In this document: positions 8,801-17,305 of the stretch, piece after piece
Position numbering within the stretch: position 1 is the stretch's first letter
Layout: each line of letters begins with the position of its first letter
Source: Bacteroidota bacterium
GTDB lineage: Bacteria > Bacteroidota > Bacteroidia > Bacteroidales > JAGONC01
Direction of reading: 5' to 3'
Assembly: GCA_026391695.1 (NCBI GenBank)
Contig: JAPLDP010000033.1
Location: 1-64,000 of the forward strand
DNA length: 64,000 nucleotides
Made by a program: the position numbers and the translations under genes
The notes under the pieces: model-generated
Told to the model about the DNA's origin: nothing
The model's input: only the letters and a program-made list of their open reading frames with translations
The model's database searches: none

Positions 8801-10134
8801 ATGGTGTGCACTTTCCAACATGGGCATCCATGGATTGGCAGAAACTTTACAGGGCTCAGTTTGGCGACAGCTTCCTGTCGGACCAGTCTAATCCTGAATA
8901 TTGGCAAAAAATTCACCATGTCAATGATGAAAAAATATGGGATCTCCGTCAACAGCACCGTACAACATTGGTCAATTATATCAAGGAACGGATTTCAAAA
9001 GACATGACCATACGCCAGGAGAATCCCAAATTGATACTTGAGACCCTGGCAACATTAAATGAACATGCCCTGACTATCGGATTTGCGCGGCGTTTCGCGA
9101 CATATAAGCGAGCCCATCTGCTTTTCTCAAATCTTAACCGGCTATCCGGTCTTGTCAATATCAAAGGGTATCCGGTGCAATTTATTTTTGCCGGCAAAGC
9201 ACATCCACATGATAATGCAGGTCAGGAACTTATTAAAAAAATTATTGAAGTAGCCAGAAAGCCTGAATTCGCCGGTAAAATCATTTTTGTCGAAAATTAT
9301 GATATAGAGTTGGCTAAACGACTTATATCCGGTGTGGATGTCTGGCTCAACACACCTACCAGGCCACTGGAGGCATCAGGCACCAGTGGTGAGAAAGCCG
9401 TCATGAACGGTGTGGTCAATTTCAGCGTCCTTGATGGCTGGTGGGCCGAAGGCTACCGTCCCAATGCCGGCTTTGCCGTGCCGGATACAGAAACGTATAA
9501 CAACCTGCAGTTTCAGGATGAACTGGATGCCGAAATCATTTATAATATGTTTGAAGACCAGATCATCCCGATGTTTTATGACAGAGACCATAAAGGTGTA
9601 CCTGAGAAGTGGATTGGCTATATTAAAAATACCATTTCCGAGATCGCTCCGAATTATACAACAAAACGGATGCTGAATGATTATTTCTCCATGTTCTATA
9701 CCCAGATGTTTCAACAGGCCACCGAGATCAAAAAGGATAATTATCATCTGGCACGGAAAATCGCCTCATGGAAGAGAAAAATACTTAATGCCTGGGATGA
9801 TATTGAGGTTATATCGGTTAATGTGCCTGATTCTACAGCAAGCCCTCTCAAACAGGGTGGCGCTTTTACAGCCGAAGTAGTCCTGGATCTCAATGAACTG
9901 TCAGCTGAGGATATCGGTATTGAAGTGATCTTTGGACAGAAAGAAAATGATGAGGTGAAAGAGATCATTCATTCCAAGGAAATGAAAATGATGGGCCGGT
10001 CCAACGGAAATGTCAAGTATTTCTGTGAAATTCCTATGGATAAAGCAGGGGTATATGACTATGCCTTCAGGATGTTCCCTAAAAGTCAATTGTTGCCTCA
10101 CCGACAGGCGTTTGCATTAGTAAAGTGGATTTAA
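5878..10134 (+). CDS. glycogen synthase (GT3) - alpha-glucan phosphorylase (GT35) fusion protein
   Basis: A 1418-residue two-enzyme fusion. Residues 1 to about 560 are a eukaryotic-type glycogen synthase (GT3): EVCNKIGGIYTVL near the N-terminus is the donor-site motif, and YYEPWGYTPLE carries the EX7E pair Glu444/Glu452. About residues 570-650 are the DUF3417 domain that precedes short bacterial glucan phosphorylases. The rest is GT35 phosphorylase: AYFSMEYGLHD, CNEGHAAF, and the pyridoxal-phosphate motif SGTSGEKAVMNG with Lys1173 as the PLP lysine. Both halves keep their key residues, so one polypeptide should be able to lengthen and phosphorolyse alpha-1,4-glucan. GT3 enzymes usually use UDP-glucose. 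This architecture is known in Bacteroidota. Confidence 0.92.
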   Translation: MNTVNSVVRQVRPDYIFETGWEVCNKIGGIYTVLSTKASSMVKELGDNYILIGPDVMKEMSENNEFIDDAGLYKSWRDKAELEGLRFRIGRWNIAGNPVVILVDFTPYFPNKNKIFAHFWESYKLDSITGQWDYVEPALFGYAAAKVIESFYNYYLTAHDRLVAHFHEWMTGAGVLYLKEYVPQAATVFTTHATIVGRSIAGNGLPLYGDLPIYDAEAMASNFGIRSKFSLEKLAAVECDTFTTVSPITANECHYFLKRDPDIITPNGFDDSFVPVTGEFTGRRNESRNVIINVAKALFNQDIPSDSILVINSGRYEFKNKGIDLFIKALGRLNSISDLPGQLLAVIAVPSNHSGPRQDVLQRIGTPDMSNPLSDEILTHGLHDVEHDPVIRMIRENNLHNSPHDRVKVMFVPSYLNGSDGIFNLDYYDFLIGFDISVFPSYYEPWGYTPLESLAFHIPAITTSLSGFGQWVHLRNGDTTLGIELIERGDHDDDRVVDQLTEKLNDFIRKSPAKRDLIRKKAWDISRIALWENLIRNYFDAFSLALRKTDTRSDLFKGKQHDQITVHKRFTPARPDWRKILVNQEIPKIFEKLQKISMNLWWTWHYEAYELFEMIDPHGWKGLNNNPIALLESLSMETFNKLQHDHHFMSTLDKVYDLFDEYMKKAEEKPAEMIAYFSMEYGLHDTLRLFSGGLGMLAGDYLKEASDINVNIIGIGLMYRYGFFNQKISIFGDQLATYTPHKFSHLPLIPVRDADGGWIKISLALPGRVVYAKVWKVEVGRVPLYLMDTDISENSENDRSITHQLYGGDVENRLKQELLLGVGGIRILDAMNVEPDLYHCNEGHAAFIGLERLRKLVQGKKFSFQEALEIVRSSSLFTTHTPVPAGHDAFPEDLLRTYLPHYADRLKLTWEDFMNLGRFRPDDLSEKFSMSVLAAHLSQEINGVSRIHGKVTQEMFQTLFEGYFPQEISIGYVTNGVHFPTWASMDWQKLYRAQFGDSFLSDQSNPEYWQKIHHVNDEKIWDLRQQHRTTLVNYIKERISKDMTIRQENPKLILETLATLNEHALTIGFARRFATYKRAHLLFSNLNRLSGLVNIKGYPVQFIFAGKAHPHDNAGQELIKKIIEVARKPEFAGKIIFVENYDIELAKRLISGVDVWLNTPTRPLEASGTSGEKAVMNGVVNFSVLDGWWAEGYRPNAGFAVPDTETYNNLQFQDELDAEIIYNMFEDQIIPMFYDRDHKGVPEKWIGYIKNTISEIAPNYTTKRMLNDYFSMFYTQMFQQATEIKKDNYHLARKIASWKRKILNAWDDIEVISVNVPDSTASPLKQGGAFTAEVVLDLNELSAEDIGIEVIFGQKENDEVKEIIHSKEMKMMGRSNGNVKYFCEIPMDKAGVYDYAFRMFPKSQLLPHRQAFALVKWI

Positions 10135-10151
10135 ATTTGCTCAACTTGTAG

Positions 10152-10196
10152 TCCCGACTTTGTCGGGATTTCGCTCAGCTGCGCTTCGCTCAGCTT
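10152..10196 (+). repeat. dispersed palindromic repeat, copy A
   Basis: Starts with the inverted repeat TCCCGAC-TTT-GTCGGGA, then TTTCGCTCAGC...CTTCGCTCAGCTT. Related copies lie at 18319, 19892, 47003, 62566 and 62626. It sits just after the fusion gene stop, and the hairpin may serve as a terminator (inference). Confidence 0.75.
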
Positions 10197-10277
10197 GCAG
10201 CTTGAAGCTATTGAATAATGTGCAATAAATATTAAATAAATGCATAAATTTATTTTTCCCAGTAATACCTTAAAATC

Positions 10278-11024
10278 ATGAGACTTCTTGAAGGGAAAAC
10301 CGCTCTGATAACCGGTGCCTCGAGGGGCATAGGACGTGCGATAGCCCTTTGTTTTGCTACTGAAGGCGCCCAGATTGCCTTTACCGATCTTTTCAGAGAT
10401 GAACATATGGAGACTCTTGAAAATGAGCTGGCAAATATGGGCATCAAAGCCAAAGGCTATGCATCCGACGCCGGATCATTCACCGATTGTGAAAAACTGG
10501 TAAATGATGTGCTCGCCGATTTTGTAAAGATCGATATACTGGTCAATAATGCCGGCATCACAAAGGATAACCTCCTCCTCCGCATGGGCGAAGCTGAATG
10601 GGATGCTGTCATCAAAGTCAACCTGAAGTCGGTATTCAACATGACTAAGGCCATCCAGCGGCACATGCTTGGCAACCGCTATGGAACCATTATCAACATG
10701 AGTTCGGTCGTTGGCATCAGCGGTAATGCAGGACAAGCAAATTACTCTGCTTCCAAGGCCGGATTGATCGGTTTCACCAAGTCGGTTGCACAAGAATTGG
10801 GCACTCGTAATATCCGTTGTAATGCCATCGCGCCCGGATATATCGAAACAGATATGACTCGTAAACTGCCCGAAGAGATCAGGGAAAACTTGATCAAAAA
10901 GATACCTCTGCGCCGTGCAGGTAAACCGGAAGATGTGGCTCATGTTGCACTTTTCCTGGCATCTGACCTGTCGGATTTTATCAGCGGACAAGTCATTCAG
11001 GTTTGCGGTGGTATGTACACTTAA
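10278..11024 (+). CDS. fabG: 3-oxoacyl-[acyl-carrier-protein] reductase FabG
   Basis: NADPH-dependent reduction of 3-oxoacyl-ACP in fatty acid elongation, cytosolic. At 248 residues it has the normal FabG length. It shows the full set of SDR motifs: TGASRGIG (residues 12-19), NNAG, the catalytic Ser in NMSSVVG, and Tyr156/Lys160 in NYSASKAG. The C-terminal region (VAHVALFLASDLSDFISGQVIQVCGG) is typical of FabG. It stands alone here rather than in a fab operon. Unlike the SDR at 5047, its active site is intact, so the two are not interchangeable. Confidence 0.92.
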   Translation: MRLLEGKTALITGASRGIGRAIALCFATEGAQIAFTDLFRDEHMETLENELANMGIKAKGYASDAGSFTDCEKLVNDVLADFVKIDILVNNAGITKDNLLLRMGEAEWDAVIKVNLKSVFNMTKAIQRHMLGNRYGTIINMSSVVGISGNAGQANYSASKAGLIGFTKSVAQELGTRNIRCNAIAPGYIETDMTRKLPEEIRENLIKKIPLRRAGKPEDVAHVALFLASDLSDFISGQVIQVCGGMYT

Positions 11025-11087
11025 AAGTACCAGCTAAAAATGTATATGATCAATTGATTTTTAACAGTCTAATTAAAATTCACTAGT

Positions 11088-11786
11088 ATGAAAAACTTTT
11101 TGAAAATTTCCGTTGTGGCTGTGTCATTAATCATTATAGCCAGATATACAATTGCACAGGAATGCGAAGCCTATTTTCCGATGAAGGAAGGTTCGTATCT
11201 TGAAATGAAGAACTATGACGAAAAAAATAAATTGACTGGTACGGTCAAAAATACGGTCATCAAAAAAGAGGTTCAGGGTAATACAATTACGGTTACTGTC
11301 GATGTAAAGTGTTTTGATGAAAAGGATAAGGAGTCATTCACCAACCAGGTTCAGATGTACTGTAAAGATGGCGTATTCTATATGGATATGAAAAATTTCC
11401 TGGATAAGCAATCGATGGAATCGATGAAAGACATGCAAGTGACAGTCGAATCAGATAATATGGAGATACCATCGAACATGCAGCCGGGACAGACCCTGAA
11501 GGATGCATTCATTACATTCACCATGCAGATGGGCAGCATGAAAATGGTGGCATTCTCCGTTAAAATTATGAACCGGAAAGTTGAAGCTGTCGAAGATATT
11601 ACGGTTCCTGCAGGAACTTTTACATGCTACAAGTTATCGCAGGACATGGAAACCAAATCGGGGATCAAAATGACCAGCAGCAGTGTGAGCTGGTATGCAA
11701 AGGATGTTGGCGTGGTGCGGTCCGAAACCTTCGACAAGAAAGGAAAGATGATGGGATATTCCGTTCTGACGGATTATAAATACTAG
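11088..11786 (+). CDS. exported hypothetical protein, TapB/DUF3108-like
   Basis: A 232-residue protein with an N-terminal signal peptide (about residues 1-23, ending TIAQ). The mature part is a beta-rich domain starting with a CEAYFPMKEGSY motif and containing VPAGTFTCYKLSQ, followed by SWYAKDVGVVRSE. These are seen in a family of periplasmic Bacteroidota proteins (TapB-like, related to DUF3108). Its role is unknown. The start is clear because the signal peptide begins directly at this ATG. Bases 11025-11087 upstream show no strong promoter. Confidence 0.7.
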   Translation: MKNFLKISVVAVSLIIIARYTIAQECEAYFPMKEGSYLEMKNYDEKNKLTGTVKNTVIKKEVQGNTITVTVDVKCFDEKDKESFTNQVQMYCKDGVFYMDMKNFLDKQSMESMKDMQVTVESDNMEIPSNMQPGQTLKDAFITFTMQMGSMKMVAFSVKIMNRKVEAVEDITVPAGTFTCYKLSQDMETKSGIKMTSSSVSWYAKDVGVVRSETFDKKGKMMGYSVLTDYKY

Positions 11787-11812
11787 TAGTAGAACAGATG
11801 TTGGTGGTCTTC

Positions 11813-11902
11813 AGGTTGCAGGTTACAGGTTTCAGGTTTCAAGTCTTCAGTTCGTCAACCTGTAACTTGCAACCTGCAACTTGTAACTTGCAACTTATAA
11901 CC
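11813..11902 (+). repeat. heptamer-phased inverted repeat (GTTGCAG family)
   Basis: The left arm repeats GTTGCAG, GTTACAG and GTTTCAG; the right arm repeats the complementary CTGTAAC, TTGCAAC and CTGCAAC. The two arms can pair into a long imperfect stem between the exported protein gene and the VWA gene. Same architecture as the repeat at 2114, with a different heptamer. The motif recurs at 62595-62697. Confidence 0.75.
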
Positions 11903-11919
11903 TTTAACAACCTGCATCC

Positions 11920-14025
11920 TTGATTCTCAGCATCGTCATCGATTACTCCGGCTGGTTCATCCTGTTATGTTTATTAACTGGTGCACTATTCTCCGTCATC
12001 CTCTACCTGCGTAACAGAAAGGATGAACTGCCGGTGTGGATGCACAACCTGCTGGGTGTGATCCGGTTTATTTCCATCAGCCTGATCGCCTTTTTACTCC
12101 TCTCTCCGCTGTTGAAATCCATAACACGATCGTATGAGAAGCCTGTGATCATTTTCGCCCAGGATAATTCCCAGTCGGTTATTGCCGGGAAAGATTCCAC
12201 CTATTATCTCCATGCTTATCCTGAAGCAATCGATATTCTGATCAGCGATTTAAAAAAGGATTATGATGTAAGTCTTTATACATTCGGCGACGGTGTGAAT
12301 GCCATCGAAAAAGGATATGCTGGTCTTCCGGGATTATTTTCTGAAAAGCAGACTGATATTTCTGAAGTTTTTAATGACTTGCAGGCACGCTATTCGAACC
12401 GTAATGTCGGAGGAATAATAATTGCCAGCGATGGTGTTTACAATAAAGGAATGAATCCGGTATATGGTTCGCAGAAAAACCGCTTTGCGGTTTATACAGT
12501 TGCCCTTGGTGATACAACTGTGCAAAAGGACCTCATCCTGGCAAAGGTGAATTATAATAGGATGGCATACCGGGGAAATAAATTCCCTGTGGAGGTACTG
12601 GTCAGGGCATATAAATGTGACGGATTGACGACCAAACTGGATATCACAAAAGACGGAGAGCTTTTATTCACAAAAAATGTTGCACTGAGAGGCGATAATC
12701 ACACTGAAAATATCCTCCTTGAGCTTGAAGCAAAGGCAAGCGGATTGCAGCGGTACCGTATTAGCCTCGCCCCTCTGAAAGATGAGATCAGCCTGGTGAA
12801 TAACTACACTGATATTTTCGTGGATGTGCTCGATGACCGCCAGAAAATTCTTATCCTGGCTGCTGCCCCTCATCCCGATATCTCTGCCATGAAACAGGCC
12901 ATCGAAAGCAATTACAACTATGAAGTCGAAGATTATCTGGTGGATGCTTTTACTCAGCCACTATCGAAATTCAATCTGGTCATACTGCATCAACTGCCAT
13001 CAAGACAAGAGCCGGCGTTGCGTGTGTTGACTGAATTGACCGCCTCAAAAATTCCTGTTCTCTATATTATTGGAACACAATCCAATATTGTAGCCTTCAA
13101 TCAGCTCAGCACCGGTCTTATTTTGGAAGGTGTCAGTGATAAATATAATGAAGCTTTACCGGCGATAAATCCCGGTTTTGTTTTATTCGGTATCAGCGAC
13201 GAAACACGCCGCATGTACAATGATTTTCCACCTCTGATGACTCCGTTTTGTGAATATAAAACCACCCCCTCAGTCAATATATTATTTTTCCAGCGAATAG
13301 GTAAAATAACGACCTCTATGCCGATGGTCTTATTTAATCAGGGCCAGGATGTCAAGACCGGCGTCATCACCGGTGAAGGCCTCTGGAAGTGGCGTTTAAT
13401 GGATTATGCCCGTAATGATCAGCATCTGGCTTTTAATGAATTTATTCTGAAAACGATACAGTATCTGTCTGTAAAGGAAGACCGCAGCTTTTTCAGGATC
13501 TTCTGCAAAAACCGTTTTCTCGAAAATGAAACTGTGGAATTTGATGCCGAAGTATATACGAAAAATTACGAGCCCATCACTGACCCTGAAGTGGAGATCA
13601 TCATCAGGAATGATAATGATGAAAAGTTCCCTTATGTCTTTAGACGGACAGCTGGCGCTTATCATCTCTCTACCGGGTCTTTTCCGGTTGGAAATTACTC
13701 CTATCAGGCACATGTGAAGGTTGGGAATGATCTGTATGAACGCACCGGACAATTTTCGGTCGAAGCTCTGAACATAGAGAAAATCAATACAGTTGCCAAC
13801 CATAACCTGTTGTTTAACCTGGTAAAAAATAATGGCGGTAAAATGTTTTTTCCTGCTCAGATCAATGATATCAGGAATACTCTTAAAGACCGGCAGGATA
13901 TTAAAACCGTGATTTACGCCCAGAAACGGTATAATAAGTTGAATAATATTTTATGGGTGCTGGTTCTGATTGCCGGTTTATTATCGGTGGAGTGGTTTAT
14001 ACGCAAGATCAGAGGATCATACTGA
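11920..14025 (+). CDS. membrane-anchored VWA-domain protein
   Basis: A 701-residue inner-membrane protein. Two hydrophobic segments at the N-terminus (about residues 8-28 and 43-63) and one at the C-terminus (about 675-695) flank a large extracytoplasmic part. The segment IIFAQDNSQSV contains DNSQS, a DxSxS metal-site motif of von Willebrand A domains. The start is a TTG at 11920: an in-frame stop lies at 11905-11907 and the first in-frame ATG would remove the first membrane segment. Similar proteins are common in Bacteroidota, with no defined function. It is expressed with or just before the YdcF-like gene (41-base gap). Confidence 0.75.
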   Translation: MILSIVIDYSGWFILLCLLTGALFSVILYLRNRKDELPVWMHNLLGVIRFISISLIAFLLLSPLLKSITRSYEKPVIIFAQDNSQSVIAGKDSTYYLHAYPEAIDILISDLKKDYDVSLYTFGDGVNAIEKGYAGLPGLFSEKQTDISEVFNDLQARYSNRNVGGIIIASDGVYNKGMNPVYGSQKNRFAVYTVALGDTTVQKDLILAKVNYNRMAYRGNKFPVEVLVRAYKCDGLTTKLDITKDGELLFTKNVALRGDNHTENILLELEAKASGLQRYRISLAPLKDEISLVNNYTDIFVDVLDDRQKILILAAAPHPDISAMKQAIESNYNYEVEDYLVDAFTQPLSKFNLVILHQLPSRQEPALRVLTELTASKIPVLYIIGTQSNIVAFNQLSTGLILEGVSDKYNEALPAINPGFVLFGISDETRRMYNDFPPLMTPFCEYKTTPSVNILFFQRIGKITTSMPMVLFNQGQDVKTGVITGEGLWKWRLMDYARNDQHLAFNEFILKTIQYLSVKEDRSFFRIFCKNRFLENETVEFDAEVYTKNYEPITDPEVEIIIRNDNDEKFPYVFRRTAGAYHLSTGSFPVGNYSYQAHVKVGNDLYERTGQFSVEALNIEKINTVANHNLLFNLVKNNGGKMFFPAQINDIRNTLKDRQDIKTVIYAQKRYNKLNNILWVLVLIAGLLSVEWFIRKIRGSY

Positions 14026-14066
14026 TGGTAGACTAAACCAAAACCCGGGATTAATGATGTTATAAG

Positions 14067-14834
14067 ATGTTTTTCGTGCTGTCTAAAATTCTTTCCTACC
14101 TGTTAAATCCGCTCTTCTGGATCCTTGGTTTATTGATTATAGCATTGATAGTCAGAAAGCCCGGACGGTCAAAACGGTTGATATTTGTGAGTGTCGTGTT
14201 GTTTTACCTGTTTTCCAATCACTTTCTTGTGGATGAGGTGGTGCGGTTATGGGAAGTCAGGATGACCAGGACTGAGGATTTAAAAGAAAGGTACGATGCA
14301 GCTATTGTGCTTGGAGGCAATATAGTGGATTATGATGCCGGTTATGACCGCCTGATATTCAGGTACAATACCGACAGGTTATTCCAGGCCATTGACCTAT
14401 ATAAAAAAGGCACAATCAGTAAACTGATGATTGCTGGCGGGCCAGGTGATCTTGTGCTGCGCAGCCGCTTTGAGGCAACTTTCATGAAACGTTACCTTGT
14501 GTCAATAGGGATACCGGATTCAGTTATTTATGTGGATTCCATTTCTGACAACACTCACCAGAATGCAGTGAACAGTGCCGGAATCCTTAAGCAGAATGCA
14601 TCCGGAGGAGATTATCTTTTGATTACTTCGGCCATCCATATGCGACGGGCAGCAGGGTGCTTCAGAAAAGCAGGTTTGCAGGTCACGCCTTATCCGGTGA
14701 GTAAATTTACCGGACCACGACGGTATGATATTGAATATCTGCTGGTACCCCACCTGGAAAGCTTTGTCCTTTGGAAAGAAGTTATGCATGAAATGGTGGG
14801 TTATCCCATTTACTTTCTCATGGGCTATTTGTAA
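14067..14834 (+). CDS. YdcF/ElyC/SanA-family (DUF218) membrane protein
   Basis: A 255-residue protein with two N-terminal membrane segments (about residues 5-25 and 33-52) followed by a DUF218 domain. The domain begins AAIVLGGNIV and includes LMIAGGPGD and LLITSAIHMRRA, the typical nucleotide-fold-like strand motifs. Members such as ElyC and SanA affect envelope polysaccharide and barrier functions in E. coli; the biochemical activity here is unknown. The next gene (M48 protease) starts 7-16 bases downstream, so they are likely co-transcribed. Confidence 0.82.
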   Translation: MFFVLSKILSYLLNPLFWILGLLIIALIVRKPGRSKRLIFVSVVLFYLFSNHFLVDEVVRLWEVRMTRTEDLKERYDAAIVLGGNIVDYDAGYDRLIFRYNTDRLFQAIDLYKKGTISKLMIAGGPGDLVLRSRFEATFMKRYLVSIGIPDSVIYVDSISDNTHQNAVNSAGILKQNASGGDYLLITSAIHMRRAAGCFRKAGLQVTPYPVSKFTGPRRYDIEYLLVPHLESFVLWKEVMHEMVGYPIYFLMGYL

Positions 14835-14841
14835 TATTAAT

Positions 14842-16113
14842 ATGTGCATTATGATACATCCTCTTCTAATTATTATTTTATCGTTACTGGTTTTTGGCTT
14901 CTTCCTCGAGCGTTTGCTTGACTACCTGAATTCAACGTATTGGAATAATGAGTTGCCAAAGGAGCTTGAAGGCATCTATGATCCGGAGAAATATCGTAAA
15001 TCGCAGGATTATCTGAAGGTTAACCAGCGTTTTTCGACCCTGACCGATACGCTTTCCTTTATAATCATGATAATCATGCTTTTACTCGGAGGTTTTGCCT
15101 GGCTTGACAACACTGTAAGGCACTTCACTTCCCATCCGATACTTATGGCCCTGATGTTCTTTGGAATCCTCGGATTGGCTACTGATATCCTGTCAACCCC
15201 ATTTTCGTTATATCACACGTTTGTCATCGAAGAGAAGTTTGGTTTTAATAAGACCACACCAAAAACATTTATTCTTGATAAGATCAAAGGATGGTTGCTG
15301 GGTGCCGTTATCGGAGGAGGATTGTTATCATTGATCGTATGGATATATCAGTCGACAGGCAGTTTTTTCTGGCTTATTGCATGGGGGGTCATCAGCATGT
15401 TCATGATTTTCATGACTATGTTCTATTCTACACTAATAGTCCCTATTTTCAATAAGCAAAAGCCCCTTGAAGAAGGTGACCTGCGGCTGGCTATAGAATC
15501 TTTCGCAAGTCGTGTCGGTTTTCGCCTTGACAATATCTTTGTTATCGATGGATCAAAGAGGTCATCAAAAGCCAATGCTTATTTCAGCGGACTGGGTGTT
15601 AAAAAACGTATTGTTCTTTACGATACACTTATCAAAGACCATACGACCGATGAACTGGTGGCTGTTCTGGCGCATGAAATAGGTCATTATAAGAAAAGGC
15701 ATACACGAACAGGAATCCTTGTTTCAATAGCAGAAACCGGCCTGATGCTGTTCATCCTGTCGTTATTTATTGGTAATCCTGCTTTATCGCAGGCACTTGG
15801 AGCATCACAGGCCAGCTTTCATATAGGCATACTGGCATTCGGCATGCTTTACAGCCCCATCAGTTTAGTGCTCGGTCTGGCTATGAACATACAGTCACGG
15901 AAACATGAATACCAGGCTGACAGGTATGCAGGTGAAAACTATAATCCCTCTTCATTACAAAATGCCCTTAAAAAACTTTCGGTGAATAATCTCAGTAACC
16001 TGCGGCCGCATCCTGCATACGTCTTCGTCCATTATTCCCATCCACCGTTGCTGCAGCGACTTAAAGCGCTGGAGGATATGGAGAGATATAAGATTAATGA
16101 TGGGAGATTATAG
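14842..16113 (+). CDS. M48-family integral membrane metalloprotease (Ste24/CAAX protease-like)
   Basis: Zinc metalloprotease with several membrane segments, about 420 residues, resembling eukaryotic Ste24 (type I CAAX protease) more than E. coli HtpX. The zinc site HEIGH is in VAVLAHEIGHYKKRH, and the third ligand is the Glu of KHEYQADRYAGE. Other Ste24-like features are FSTLTDTLSF and the NAYFSGLGVKKRIVLYDTL segment just before the zinc helix. Two ATGs are possible, 14842 and 14851; both fall after the YdcF-like stop. Probable role is membrane-protein quality control; bacteria do not prenylate CAAX proteins. Confidence 0.88.
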   Translation: MCIMIHPLLIIILSLLVFGFFLERLLDYLNSTYWNNELPKELEGIYDPEKYRKSQDYLKVNQRFSTLTDTLSFIIMIIMLLLGGFAWLDNTVRHFTSHPILMALMFFGILGLATDILSTPFSLYHTFVIEEKFGFNKTTPKTFILDKIKGWLLGAVIGGGLLSLIVWIYQSTGSFFWLIAWGVISMFMIFMTMFYSTLIVPIFNKQKPLEEGDLRLAIESFASRVGFRLDNIFVIDGSKRSSKANAYFSGLGVKKRIVLYDTLIKDHTTDELVAVLAHEIGHYKKRHTRTGILVSIAETGLMLFILSLFIGNPALSQALGASQASFHIGILAFGMLYSPISLVLGLAMNIQSRKHEYQADRYAGENYNPSSLQNALKKLSVNNLSNLRPHPAYVFVHYSHPPLLQRLKALEDMERYKINDGRL

Positions 16114-16210
16114 ATTTTTGATTTGGAAGGGGAAAGTAGTTTTCCGATGTTTTTTTACCTGTTTTCCGATCGTTTCAAACATAATTTTATAATGCCTTAG
16201 GATTTGCAGG

Positions 16211-16319
16211 CGGGGTACCCACTGGGCGAAGATTCCGTTAAAAGCCAGGTGAGAGCGATTGACGTAAGTCGAGAGCTCATTTCACCTGGCTTAGGAATCG
16301 AGCCCCAAGTGGGTCGCCG
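16211..16319 (+). repeat. long imperfect palindrome in intergenic region
   Basis: The left arm (16211-16252) and right arm (16282-16319) are largely complementary. The cores are GCCAGGTGA (16244-16252) with TCACCTGGC (16282-16290), then GATTCC with GGAATC, then CCCACT with AGTGGG. It occupies the gap 16114-16492, which holds no convincing gene. Its size and structure suggest a non-coding palindromic element or folded RNA rather than a simple terminator. Confidence 0.6.
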
Positions 16320-16344
16320 AAAATCCAGGCTGTCTTTTTCTTTC

Positions 16345-16376
16345 GTACTTTCTTTTGGACAAGCAAAAGAAAGTAC
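16345..16376 (+). repeat. perfect 13-bp inverted repeat GTACTTTCTTTTG / CAAAAGAAAGTAC
   Basis: Thirteen-base arms with a six-base loop (GACAAG), 25 bases after the longer palindrome. It is followed by an AT-rich stretch but no T-run. Probably part of the same intergenic element. Bases 16377-16492 hold nothing else I recognise. Confidence 0.7.
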
Positions 16377-16492
16377 ATAAATAAAAAACATTTATTTTAA
16401 AAGAATTTTACGGTATTACAACGCTAAATGCGGAAGGTTCTCAAAGAGATGAGAGATTGAAAATCAAAGATTAAGAAAGGAATGCGTTCCTT

Positions 16493-17305
16493 TCAAATGT
16501 CCAGCTTTTTCAGATGATAATATATGACTGCGATCATCACGGCTGCATAGAATATAGCTATTCCAACTTCCGACACTGCCACATAATCCTGGAATTTCAA
16601 TCCCTGCCCGTTCATTTCGGGCAGAGGAATACTCGGAAAATGAACAAGCCTGCCGATTGCTTTCATTGGCATCACTTTTACCCATTCCGACGGGATCTTC
16701 CACCAGACAATGATCTGTTCAATGACAGTATAAAACAGAAGAAAAATTATGGTCAATCCAGCTCTTTTAAATAAAAAGGCCAGAAAGAAGGCAAATATCA
16801 TATAAGTGAGAACCTCAAGGAAATAACCCAGGAAAAACTGCAGTTTTACATGAAAGATATTGGAAATTTCCGGTGAGGATGAATGAATAAGCCCGAGGAC
16901 AAGGCCGATCAGGAAAACAAGTAAGGTAGCCGACAGGCTGATGATCAGGATGAGGTACAACTTTGAAAGGAGATATTCCGCACGGCTCATCCCGTTGATG
17001 ATATTCTGACGGATGGTCTTGAATGAGAATTCATTGCAAACCAGTGTGATGATGATGATGGCAAGGAAAAGATTAAAATATCCGGCGATGTACGCCATGT
17101 TGTGCCATATCTTCGGAAAATAGAATAATGAAATCTTTGGTATTGGGATCGGAGCAGACTTGCCTGCCTGTTCGACGATATTGTTGATGACCAGCTGCGA
17201 TACAAAAAGGGTGAAGCCTAAAGCAACCACATACAATCCTACAATAACCCAAAAGGTTTTGTAATCCAGAATCTTTTTTATCTCTATGTGAATCAGCCGG
17301 AGCAT
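16493..17305 (-). CDS. ABC-2 type transporter permease
   Basis: A 270-residue integral membrane protein with about six hydrophobic segments, matching single-domain ABC-2 permeases that pair with a separate ATPase. The central segment FSFKTIRQNIINGMSRAEYLLSKL is the cytoplasmic coupling-helix region typical of this family. Its start codon overlaps the stop of the upstream ATPase gene by one base, so translation is coupled. Cargo is unknown; related systems export drugs, antibiotics or lipids, and some affect gliding. Confidence 0.85.
   Translation of the reverse strand: MLRLIHIEIKKILDYKTFWVIVGLYVVALGFTLFVSQLVINNIVEQAGKSAPIPIPKISLFYFPKIWHNMAYIAGYFNLFLAIIIITLVCNEFSFKTIRQNIINGMSRAEYLLSKLYLILIISLSATLLVFLIGLVLGLIHSSSPEISNIFHVKLQFFLGYFLEVLTYMIFAFFLAFLFKRAGLTIIFLLFYTVIEQIIVWWKIPSEWVKVMPMKAIGRLVHFPSIPLPEMNGQGLKFQDYVAVSEVGIAIFYAAVMIAVIYYHLKKLDI

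Noticed and set aside
10476-10991. 171-codon open frame on the - strand
   Set aside because: It is antisense to fabG, a complete and well-conserved gene.
16197-16391. 64-codon open frame on the - strand
   Set aside because: It runs through the two intergenic palindromes, and its residues reflect the inverted repeats rather than a protein family.
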